Below, in pieces: positions 11,001 to 21,400 of a stretch of DNA of 64,000 nt (positions within the stretch are counted from its first letter, which is position 1; every line of letters begins with the position of its first letter). The stretch comes from Balanoglossus misakiensis (lineage: Eukaryota; Hemichordata), in assembly GCA_040954595.2 (NCBI GenBank), contig CM082594.2, positions 3,100,001 through 3,164,000 on the forward strand, in the 5' to 3' direction. The position numbers and the translations under genes were made by a program. Below the pieces are notes generated by a model that was not told where the DNA came from, searched no databases, and was given only the letters and a program-made list of their open reading frames with translations.

Positions 11001-11873
11001 TCGAATGCGCGGAAACGGTCATCGTAAGTTTTCTTGTCCAAGTTAATAACTGTCTGAGTTTTGCATTATCTCCGTGAATATTTTATTCTAAGATAAAACA
11101 TTTTTTTATAACTTTTACTACACCCCTATAATGGCTACTTGGCACGATTAAAATGGATGCCATTACGTCATGCAGCAACATTTCTATTATTCACTTCATT
11201 AACAACGGACAGAACAAACGCAGTTACCACACTCAGACAAACAAATACTCATACACGAAAGCACACGGTAGACATAATATTTTGGATAAGTAGAAAACAT
11301 CACGTCCGTTTATCATTAAATGCCTTCAATAAAGCCGAGGTTGGCATGATTCATTCCACTGAAGCAATAAACTGTTCATAATTATCATCTGACCATGGTA
11401 TTACAGTCTTCGTTGAATTGATAAAACCCAGAACTATCTTCGGCTATAAACCAGTTCAAAGATAGTGAAAGTTGTGGGTGTTTTGAAATTGGCATGGCAA
11501 CTGGTTTAAAGAAATATTTTGAATCATAATGCAACAGAAGCAACTTTAATTTGTAGAACATGTAGATAGAAGACTGTTTTATCATGGAGCAACAAATATC
11601 TTCTTACACACCGTTTGTGTAAACTTTAATCGTTTCGCAGATGATGCAACCGTTGCTAGTGTCATACCTCCCGAACCACAGTGTCGCCCACCTTTGCAAC
11701 ATAAACAGCCCCCAACACAACATTCCAATATAACTCCACAACAATTAGGTTATCAACATGACCAACAACAGACGTACCAGAAACAACAACAACAACAACA
11801 ACAACAACCAGCTCATCCACAGCGACAACAACAGTACCACCAGCAGCAGCAGCAACAACAACAACAACAACAG

Positions 11874-11904
<31 letters not shown>

Positions 11905-11966
11905 CAGCTCATCCACAGCGACAACAACAGTACCACCAGCAGCAGCAGCAACAACAACAACAACAG

Positions 11967-11997
<31 letters not shown>

Positions 11998-12689
11998 CAG
12001 CTCATCCACAGCGACAACAACAGTACCAGCAGCAGCAGCAGCAGCAGCAACAACAACATCAACAACAGAAACAACAACAACAACAACAACAACCAGCTCA
12101 TCCACAGCGACAACAACAGTACCAGCAGCAGCAACAACAACAACAACAACAACAACAACAGCAGCAACAGCATCAACTTCATCCTCAGCAACAAGATCAC
12201 CAAGCACTAACGCACAGAAATGTTCAACAGCAGTCTGAACGCCCAGAGGGTCAGCAACAAGTGGCACCGTTACTCCGAGACCTTGCTACCGATGCCTCGA
12301 CTCGCTCAGACGGAACAACACCACCCCCTGTGCAAATCACACCAGAAGACATTAGTGGTTCACTCAACCACCATTTAACCCCATCAGTTGGCACGTTAGA
12401 TAATTACCAATACCATGAATACATCAGCAACCTACAGGATGCTATTAAAGAAAGCCTATTTGGCGCATCTGGCAGTACGCAAAGATTCCAACAGCCACCC
12501 ACCTCTGATATTCAATGTTTTGCAGATGATGCAACTGTTGCTAGTGTCATACCTCCCGGACCAATGTGTCGTCCACCTTTGCAACATCAACAACCCCCAA
12601 CACAACATTCCAATATAACTCCAAAACAATTAGGTCATCAACAGCAACAACAACAGAAGCAACAACAACAGCAGCAGCAGCAACAACAA

Positions 12690-12723
<34 letters not shown>

Positions 12724-12908
12724 GACAACAACAACAACAGCAACAGTTACGACAACCAGCTCATCCACAGCGACAACAACAGTACCAGCAGCAGCAGCAA
12801 CAACAACAACAGAAACAACAACAACAACAACAACAACCAGCTCATCCACAGCGACAACAACAGTACCAGCAACAGCAGCAGCAGCAACAACAACAACAAC
12901 AACAACAG

Positions 12909-12947
<39 letters not shown>

Positions 12948-13238
12948 CCAGCTCATCCACAGCGACAACAACAGTACCAGCAGCAGCAGCAGCAGCAACA
13001 ACAACAACAACAGAAACAACAACAACAACAACAACAACCAGCTCATCCACAGCGACAACAACAGTACCAGCAGCAGCAGCAACAACAACAACAGAAACAA
13101 CAACAACAACAACAACAACAACCAGCTCATCCACAGCGACAACAACAGTACCAGCAGCAGCAGCAACAACAACAACAACAGAAACAACAACAACAACAAC
13201 AACCAGCTCATCCACAGCGACAACAACAGTACCAGTAG
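8001..13238 (+). CDS. PolyQ gene copy A: unrecognised 5-exon protein, probably degenerate at its 3' end
   Basis: Exons are 8001-8286, 9360-9980, 10598-10804, 10940-11023 and 11641-13238. All introns are GT-AG and in phase 1, and the joined frame gives 931 codons before a TAG at 13236. I do not recognise the N-terminal 400 residues. Exon 1 (MEQQVLVYTKLESF) has a beta-alpha look; exon 2 begins SFLVILYGDRKSEN. Exon 5 is an extreme Gln tract broken by Pro-Ala-His-Pro-Gln-Arg islands. Compared with its own neighbouring repeat units, the stop replaces one CAG by TAG. Past it the same frame resumes (APLLRDLATD) until a one-base loss near 13551 shifts it. Copy B lacks both changes. The exon also contains an internal duplication. 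It is divergent from the minus-strand Ubl-GTPase copy 1, with 1.6 kb between start codons. It may be a pseudogene or a shortened protein. Confidence 0.7.
8287..9359 (+). other. Intron 1 of polyQ gene copy A
   Basis: Non-coding. It contains a C-rich pair of near repeats (CCCCTTCCGAACTGCCAA at about 8611 and 8626) in 8540-8660. Otherwise it is partly alignable to the intron at 26725-27612. No other feature seen. Confidence 0.5.
10121..10371. mobile_element. TTAA-flanked MITE, GATCGTCTTATGC family, copy 1
   Basis: Terminal inverted repeats carry CGATCGTCTTATGC(T/G)CATG and are bounded by TTAA at 10121-10124 and 10368-10371. It is non-coding and about 243 bp, and lies in intron 2 of polyQ gene copy A. 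Copies at 28386-28702 (orthologous position in copy B) and 57407-57730 share termini. TTAA duplication is the hallmark of piggyBac-type transposition. Confidence 0.75.
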
Positions 13239-13270
13239 CAGCAGCAACAACAACAACAACAACAGCAACA
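11770..13270 (+). repeat. CAA/CAG tract encoding polyglutamine, with internal tandem duplication
   Basis: CAA and CAG codons run in blocks separated by a recurring PAHPQRQQQYQ-coding spacer. The tract is interrupted near 12180-12640 by unique sequence. That unique part ends with TTTTGCAGATGATGCAACTGTTG, i.e. a second copy of the exon-5 splice acceptor and exon start, so exon 5 duplicated in tandem. Confidence 0.9.
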
Positions 13271-14107
13271 GCATCAACTTCATCCACAGCAACAAGATCA
13301 CCCAGCACCAACGCATGGAAATGTTCAACAGCAGCCTGAACGCCCAGAGGGTCAGCAACAAGTGGCACCGTTACTCCGAGACCTTGCTACCGATGCCTCG
13401 ACTCGCTCAGACGGAACAACACCGCCCCCTGTGCAAATCACACCAGAAGACATTAGTGGTTCACTCAACCGCCATTCAACCCCATCAGTTGGCACGTTAG
13501 ATAATTACCAATACCATGAATACATCAGCAACCTACAGGATGCTATTAAAGAAGCCTATTTGGCGCATCTGGCAGTACGCAAAGATTCCAACAGCCACCC
13601 ACCCCTGATATTCAATGCCAACTTGGAGAAATCAAGAAGAATCAGAGCGACATACTGTTGAGACTGGACGGCATCGAACAACAGCTGAGAAAGACCAACG
13701 AACGGATGAACGAACTTGCAAACCGATTCGAATGTTTGGATGCGATTCCACGAAAACTCGAAGATGTCGAAAGTGAGCAGCTAACACAGACTGAACTATC
13801 GGGGCAACTGAGATCCGTTGACCTCAATGCTGCACTGCAGAAGGGGCCAACACGGGCTCAGGTGTCCCCAGAGACTTTAGAGACAAAATCGAAGAGCACA
13901 ATGGAGCTGGCCAAGCAGGTGGAAGTGTCAGACGCGGGGAGCTTCCAAAACTGCGAGGAGAACGCCATGCGCGGGGAGTTGGCAGAACCATCGATGGTGT
14001 CCACAAGTGATCAACGTCACCAAGAAAAGCACGCTGTTCAAGAAATTGAGTCTTCAGCAAGTGAGGCCGACCAAATACCTGGAGGGGTCACAGGTCAGAC
14101 CGTTTGA
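13239..14107 (+). pseudogene. Untranslated or frameshifted C-terminal part of polyQ gene copy A
   Basis: After the TAG at 13236 the frame continues to a one-base deletion near 13551. From about 13600 a different frame encodes a coiled-coil-like stretch (LLRLDGIEQQLRKTNERMNE) and runs to 14107, ending GGVTGQTV. The same coiled coil is in frame in copy B. This is therefore the original C-terminus, cut off by a nonsense change and a frameshift. It could be read only if polymorphic or misassembled. Confidence 0.65.
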
Positions 14108-14109
14108 CC

Positions 14110-15845
14110 TGTCAGTGAATGAGGCCTGACATACCAGAGGTGATACATGAGAATGTTGGAACAAATGGGAACCAGACTGAACACTTTGTCTCTTCGAACT
14201 CTGATGTATAATGCAATGTTCAATTTTAATTGAACTACATGTGGAGGGCCTGTACAAAGAACGCTGGTGGGATGTAGTACAAAGGGGTATGAATTATGAT
14301 TGAAAGGGGCAAATGAGTTTTCAATTTTACTTAATTGAAGAAAATCCTCAATTACAAATATTTTATCAGATATTTTCTCCTTTCAAAACAATAGAGCAAA
14401 TACACAATATCAGATAAATTTTAACATTGAACATGCATGCAATTTCGTGATTTGGCTACAAGTTTTACTTGAATGACATTAGCTGTAAGTTTTGGCTTTG
14501 TTTTAGTTTTGTGTATCAAATGCTATGTTTTGCTCTACTCCAAACAGCATGTAGCATTTGATGAGCATACTTATTTTAGCTGGTAACGAGTTTACAACTT
14601 TACATCCATAGGTACAACCTCGTACATGTAACTCGGCTGTCGACAGAAAGTTGATTGGGAAAATACACATAAGGCCTTGTAGCGGTAGGGCTGCGAACAC
14701 ACCAGGCAACCTAGCAGCACCTACTACAATCATTGCAACTAGGCGGTGTGCAACAACAACGAACAAGTGAACGTCCTGAACATCGCGATGAGATTCAAAA
14801 TCAGTGTGAAATTAGTTAAATTGCAAATAAAGCCAGAGGCCTTTCATTTCAAAGTTCAAGAGTCTCAAAGTCTGCTCATTTTTTAGGAATTTTCTGATGA
14901 GCACGGAGAGTCATATCTGACTGCACGACGGTGTTGTTTGTACGGTGGCAGGGGGCTGTGTCATGGAGGATGATCTCGTCGACGTCGCATTGGAAACATA
15001 AATATTGAACGAGCCGCCATATATTACTGCGGCGCTAAATATAATACCCGTTGTCGCCGCTTCCATCTGACACGTACTGGAACTGATCGAACCAGATTTC
15101 ACACGTAAAATTGCCCGATTTTCGACGTGTTTGGATGAAGATGGAGCGAGGATGTTTGACATCTCTTCCTGCTGTCTGAGCGAGGCGGTGGTATTTTTTA
15201 CAGGTGTAACTAACAATCGATTTTTTCCAAATCAATCACACAAGATAAATCTTTTATTTATGTGGCGGTGGGGCTCGGACGCTTATGTGTATATAAGGCT
15301 GCGGCTGCCGGGTGGGCGTGCGTACGTGACTGCTCCCCGGTGCGGACTGCAGGCAGGCGGGAAGGGGGCCGTAGACAAGGGGCCCCGCAAGACACGACGC
15401 ACTTGTCAAGAGCACAACAGCAACAAACGCCGACCGCAGTATTTATTTTAGGAACGTTGGTAACAGGGGTGCCCGCACAGAGCGGTCTCGGTGCCTTTAT
15501 TTCTATAGTAAAACACAAACAGCGGCCATGTTAGACCTCTATATGTCAAAGGTCTAGCTTGGGGACTTTCCCTCACATAACTGACACTAAGGGGCGGTCC
15601 GCTGAAGTCTTCAAACAATGTAATGCATCGAATATCAAAGAAAGATTGAACACAATGAACAATAATGTAAAATATGATTTTGTAGGGAAATTTAACACTG
15701 AAATTATCCAATACAAGTAATACCCGGCCACATTTATAACACATGTTTAGAGTGAAATATCACCGGTGATATTTCACACTAAACGTGGTGACATTCACGT
15801 TACACGTCACTAGGAGGAGGTGATATCAGCATGAGCATATGATAA
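14110..15845. other. 3' flank of copy A with copy-specific insert
   Basis: 14110-14620 matches 30957-31470 downstream of copy B. About 14640-15840 is absent from copy B. That insert includes a GC-rich patch with TATATAAG at 15290-15297 and a 38-bp palindrome at 15746-15783. No convincing reading frame was found, and its identity is unknown. Confidence 0.5.
15746..15783. repeat. 38-bp palindrome
   Basis: Centred on CACCGGTG, the two 19-base arms (GTGAAATATCACC / GGTGATATTTCAC core) match with one exception. It could be a protein-binding site or the end of a foldback element. Confidence 0.75.
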
Positions 15846-16081
15846 TGTTACATGTTCAAATATGGAAAGTACAGTTTCCAAGTGTAGCATAGAGAAGGTC
15901 ACACAGGTGTTATACCAATATCAGACATTTTATGTTTAAGAGATACTTGTGAATCAGGTTATGTGTTTATTCGCCGTTAACGCCACATGAAGAATGGGTT
16001 AATACATCATAAAATCTCGGTACACGACTGCAACAAAAAACAAAACTCATCCTTCATTTGTTTCATTATCGAAACTTTGTT

Positions 16082-16384
16082 TTAAACGGTATTCATTGTC
16101 TCCTGTGTGTTAGAAAGAAGTACAATTTCCACCAAGTAACCATTATCACTGAGCGTTGTAATGTTGTCAAAAAATTCCATTTTATTCTTTTTGTCGCTAG
16201 GCTGTGGCTGATAAAGTTCCAGCGTGTTGAGCCTAACGTCATCGGGAATCATGTCAAATTCACGGGCGTTTTCCTTCAGTTTGGCCGCCAGACTGCCGAT
16301 GGTATCGGTCTCGTCGCATTTAAACGGCAGCGCGTTCCCCCCTCGGCAGTTTCTGACATGCACGGTAATTTTGCCGCTCGCCAT
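16082..16384 (-). pseudogene. Ubl-GTPase gene, copy 2: orphan exon 1
   Basis: The ATG at 16384 begins MASGKITVHVRN and encodes one ubiquitin-like domain almost identical to exon 1 of copy 1. Homology stops near 16126, before the splice donor. Beyond it the frame runs into sequence that also flanks polyQ copy B at 31.93-31.97 kb and stops at 16082, giving 100 aa. No exon 2 to 6 follows on this strand before copy 1. It is either a truncated pseudogene or a stand-alone single-Ubl protein. Confidence 0.7.
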
Positions 16385-16419
16385 TGTTGTGTGCTGTTTC
16401 CACCAGCTTATTAGTATAG

Positions 16420-18491
16420 TATGAAAGCACCTTGTTGTTACCAGGCGCCTATTGCGGTTTTGTCTATCTAATAAGCATACGGCGCGACACCGGAATGTTT
16501 TTTGCATGACATCGACAAGTCCCCAGATTACTATCATGATGAATGACCCTTGAGGAGTCCGGTCAAAAGGAGGTCATGATAGTTCCGCGTTTTCTGGTAC
16601 ATAATTTCAGAAAAATCATAGTACTCGAAACTTTTAATACTTTACTATATTAACGTGTGCGAGGAGTTGTTATGACAATATAGTTGTTTTCATTTAAAAA
16701 AAATATCTTCATAAATCTTTCTTCATAGATCTCCTACCACCTGATTGACCACCCATGTCCCCTGTAAGGCAATCAGAGCTATCATGACCTCTCTTTGACC
16801 GGACTCCTCAAGGGTCATTCATTATGTTAGTAACATAGGGACTGGTCACGCAAACAACATTCCGGTGATTTTTTGAACAATGTAAAATCCGTTTAGCAGA
16901 CAAACTTCTGAAATAAATGTTTTCCGTTTCTTTCACAATTAAATGTAATCTTACAGGGAGCATAATAACAACGCTAGAATCAGTGTATATTTTGCATAAT
17001 TGGTTTTAAATTATCTCAAATATTGAACATGGCTTATCAGTAAAACAGTGCTGTTGTATACGTGTGTGGAAAGACACAGCCTGGCATAGCCCACACCTCT
17101 TTCAAAAACACACCGAGAAACAAAAACATATTTATTGACATGATATGATTGACGATTTAATAGCATTCTGTTATTCGAACCTTAAACTAAACGTAGCATC
17201 ACATGGAAAGAAATCACATTAAACCACGCCATGTACCCTCCATGAATTTGGTGCCCTTGGTGTTCCAAAGCACACTCGCATAGAACAAGCACCGGTTGAG
17301 TTGTTTCCATTCTCGCTGACCCCTTAATAGTTGGGAGTGTGAGGTTGTCTTGTTTTCTTTGTTGTAAGCTGAATAATGGAGTGGAAGTTGACGAGCTGTT
17401 GGTTCTAAAATCCCAAAATAGAATGCTTTATTAAAAGTGTTCGATTTTTCAAAAGATAAACAACAAAACGAACATTCAAATGTGTTTTGACACGCCTCAG
17501 CCGCCATATTAGTATGTAAGACATACACTTGCATGGGGGGGGGGGGGGGGGCTAAAAGCATGCAGAATGACACAAACCCCTTCGGTTATCCCATGTGCTA
17601 CTTTCCTCGAGGCGAATTTCAAACCCCAGTCTCAGATAAATATATCACTCGAAGTTGCACAAGTCTTGTCCTGCTTATGAATACATGTAGGTCACAAAAA
17701 GTTGTGTTATAAATGCACTACATTGTAAACAAGTACTCCCTTGTCTATATCCGTGGAAAGTTATTACACAAACGCTCCCAAATACACCACATCTGTCTTT
17801 CAGTGATAAATCAAACATTTGCAAATAATTGTAATCATACCCATCCAAATTTTTAATATCATAGGTCAAATATATATAGTATTTGGATGGCTAGTTGCAA
17901 AGACAAACGGTTACAAACGGATTCATTTACAACACAGCACACATAATCAGCAAAACACATACACAGTAACTGAACAAAGTTAAGTCCGTGAAAGAAAGAT
18001 TGCCTTCCGAAACAAAATACCAGGAAATATTGCTATAAATAAGTCGATTTCAATTGACTAGTACGAATATGTATATATGTCCAAACAACATGCATTTAAA
18101 TCAAGATATTTGATTTCCTTCAAAAAACGTTAGTGCACTTCAAACTCCATGCATGGATGAGCGCATGGTATTTGTCTAAACTGACAGAAAGGGACCATTA
18201 CAAAATTTGAAAAGAATAGCAATTATTATTCGTTTGAAAACTAGCTATACCCAGACTCCATAAAGCATTCTGTCATTTAGTAATTACATTTTAATGCACA
18301 ACAAATTATGTCTGATAGAAATAAAACGATCAAATTACAATGTATACAGGAGTATACAGTTTTCATATTCTCGGTATATGCTCAACAACACAAATAACTC
18401 CAAACGCGTTACTGTCTGTTTTGTTTTTATCTAATTTGTATTTTAGTTTTCAAAGTGTATTGATTCTCTCTGTCTCTGGCAAACGAGCTGC
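16420..18491. repeat. Duplicated spacer between GTPase copies 2 and 3
   Basis: No gene was found. 16420-16950 and 17740-17917 align with 6420-7115. 16950-17740 is additional here and contains a G-run at about 17537-17554. 17918-18491 is AT-rich 3' flank of the complete GTPase gene. Confidence 0.55.
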
Positions 18492-21400
18492 TCAAGATTC
18501 GAACTTATATTTTTTAGACCTTGCTAACATTTGTTTCAGCATGGAAAAGACGTAGTTCCCTCGTTCCGATCCCATTAGATAGGCACCTTTAACCGACTTG
18601 TTTGAAATGGGGAATATGAATGTTTCGTCAATCCCAGTTATTTCTGATAGTTCTGTAATCTTCTCCTGTACTGCAGCGTCATCTTTCAATTCGTCAACGT
18701 GTGTTATTACCGCAGCCACTGGAATTCCGTTCCCTGTAAAATAGTACCACAAACAATACCGAGTTAATTAAATTTGCTAAAATCGAAGGTAGTTCTACTG
18801 AATGTCATCGTAATTTATGTCTACATTCATTTTCATTCGCTTATTATACACTATTCTACTTGCCTCTCCCTTGTCTTGCCTCTGCAACCACTAAATTATT
18901 CAGTTTGTCTGGGGAATAGGCACTTCCGTCGTGTACTATTACCGCCATATCCACACGCCCAGTGCTAGGTTTCTTCATGTAGGTCACCCAGGATTTGACC
19001 ACGTTCTTGGACGCCCAGAAATCGGTCCTAGCGTCCTTTGGAAATTCCCCCCGTAGAATCCATCGTATGACATCACGAGTTTTCTTTTCGCCATTTTGCG
19101 TCTCGTACTGGGGAAGTCCGTTGCCGGGAACATCAAGGAGGGTGAAGTTGTGGCTTCCGACTTTAATTTGATGCGGTGAGATGACAATTGTACCAGCAGC
19201 CGTTCCTTTCCACACATCAGCAAGTGGTGTGTCCACGTCGGGCAGAACCTGTGAATGTCAAATTAGGCACCAAGCTTATACAGTGAGCGAGCAAATTAGG
19301 CCTATACAAATACGACTTCACAGTCATTCTGCATCTTCTTGATGATTGCTAATTGTACTGCTTAAGCTTTTTTCATGACATTTTCTCGAACAAATTGAGC
19401 AAATACATCATTATGTGATCAATAACATATGGAAGAGGCATCTATTCTGTGTTATTTTTTAGGTCCCATTGGTATGTACCATGGGACCTTATGGGATCGG
19501 TTGCGTCTCTATGTATGTATGTATGTATGTATGTATGTATGTATGTATGTATGTATGTATGTATGGATGTATGGATGTATGGATGTATGTCTGTATGGAT
19601 GGATGGATGTATGTCGGTATGTCCGTCCACATCAAAAACTTGAAAACCGCTGTGCGCATAACCTCGATATTTGGTGTGCAGATGCAGGCAGGGCTGTAGA
19701 TGGGAGTTCGTTCAAATGAAGTTGTCATTGCCAAAAATGTGCAAATTAGCTGGGAAAATGTGAAATTGGTCAAAACTCAAAAACTCGACAACCACTGGTC
19801 ATATTGATTTGAAAATCGATTTCCTATTTTTTATGCATTTTTTTGTATTTTTCCATGTTATTGGTAAAAAGTCTTCATTTCTGAAAGTGATGGGCTTACT
19901 TCTTTGAAATTTAGTATGAAGCTTCCTAATGGTTGTCTGAGTAACCATAGTTTTGTTCAAATTGTTGCAAAATTTGCATATTTATAATTTTGAGCAATAT
20001 TTGACATTTTTGGTCAACATTTTTTTCCTTTAAAACCGCATGCCAGATTGCTTTGCAATTTGGTAGGCATGTTCGTAGGGGTAACCTAAGTAATATGTTG
20101 TAAAAAAATTGATATTTGCATAAATGAGTTATCGGGGAAACTTTTGCAATTTCTGTCAGAAATTGTTTTCTCTGAAACCGCTTGTCACATTGCATTGAAC
20201 TCTGGCAGCATGTTCCTTGTAGTGATTGAAGTAAGATATTGTACAATTTTGGTGATATTTGCATATTTGTGTTTTTGCCACTTGTTTTTGTCCAGTTGTT
20301 TTTTAAGTTACTATTTCAAGGAGTTGTTACCCCGAACTAAGACATGTTTACATAACTTTAATAGGCCAGCTGTTACAGAGACCACCAGCTATTAAATGTT
20401 TAATTACCAGTGGCAGGTCAGTGTGTGTCTGTCTGTCTGCATGTGTGTCTGTTCCAGGGCTGACTGAAAGAAGTTGCTTCTCATATGTGTTTGTACAGAC
20501 AATTTTTGGTCAATTTTTTTTCTAGCACCACTTGACTGCCATGACACATGACAGTTTATTGGGCATGTTCCTTGTTAATTTTTTACATTCCATATTTCTA
20601 TATGGTAAGATCATATCTGCTTGCAATGTCACCTGTAATTTTTATTCTGGTGTGTCACTGTTTCCGCATAATCTTCAAATGGGACCACAGTGTCCTTGAC
20701 GCTATTTTTTTTAATTTCAAATATACAGGACAAAAACAAGAACGTCGACAAACACAAGAAAAAGAAAGAAACCACAAAAAGAACACTAATCAACAAAAAA
20801 GTTGACAAAAGCTCCCCATTTTTCTAGTTGTATCCCCTGTCTATCATTTTAGGTGGCTACATTTTCTTCTATTTTATAGATAGTTTTCACCTATGATTTA
20901 AACTGAAGCATATTCGGCAAAACATTAGACACTTTACATTTAAACATATAAAAGCGTCCAATCAGAAGGATGAGATTTGCAAGTTGACTATCCCCCCTCA
21001 TCTGCATTACCGAGAATACAATACATTGCACGTAACCTTAGTGTACAACTGTATTATGTGTAACATTATAGAACCACTCTTTCACTTAAATCCAAACCCG
21101 ACTAGTATAAATACAATCCCCCAAAAGATGGTAGTAATCCTCTACAACATCTTTACAGAAAATACAAATTGGGGAGTCAATTATTCGCCATTTGTGAAGC
21201 AGGCGATTTGAAGGCAAGATCTTCATAATCAGTTTGTACTGAAAATTAGGGGCATCTATTGTGTGTTATGTCACACAGAAACGATTAAGAAATTGTTCAA
21301 AACACACAGGCATCAAAATAAAGGTAACACAAACAACGCTAAAAGCTGGGACGAGAAGCATTACAGGCAATCTTGCTAAAAATCTGGCTAAATGATGTAA

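Noticed and set aside
11662-13368. Long frames on the minus strand and other plus frames across the CAA/CAG tract (polyVal, polyLeu, polyAsn, polyThr)
   Set aside because: They are shadows of the low-complexity repeat. Only the Gln frame continues from exons 1-4 in phase through a splice acceptor.
13658-14107. Separate 149-aa gene
   Set aside because: It is the frameshifted C-terminus of polyQ copy A, not an independent gene, as shown by the continuous frame in copy B.
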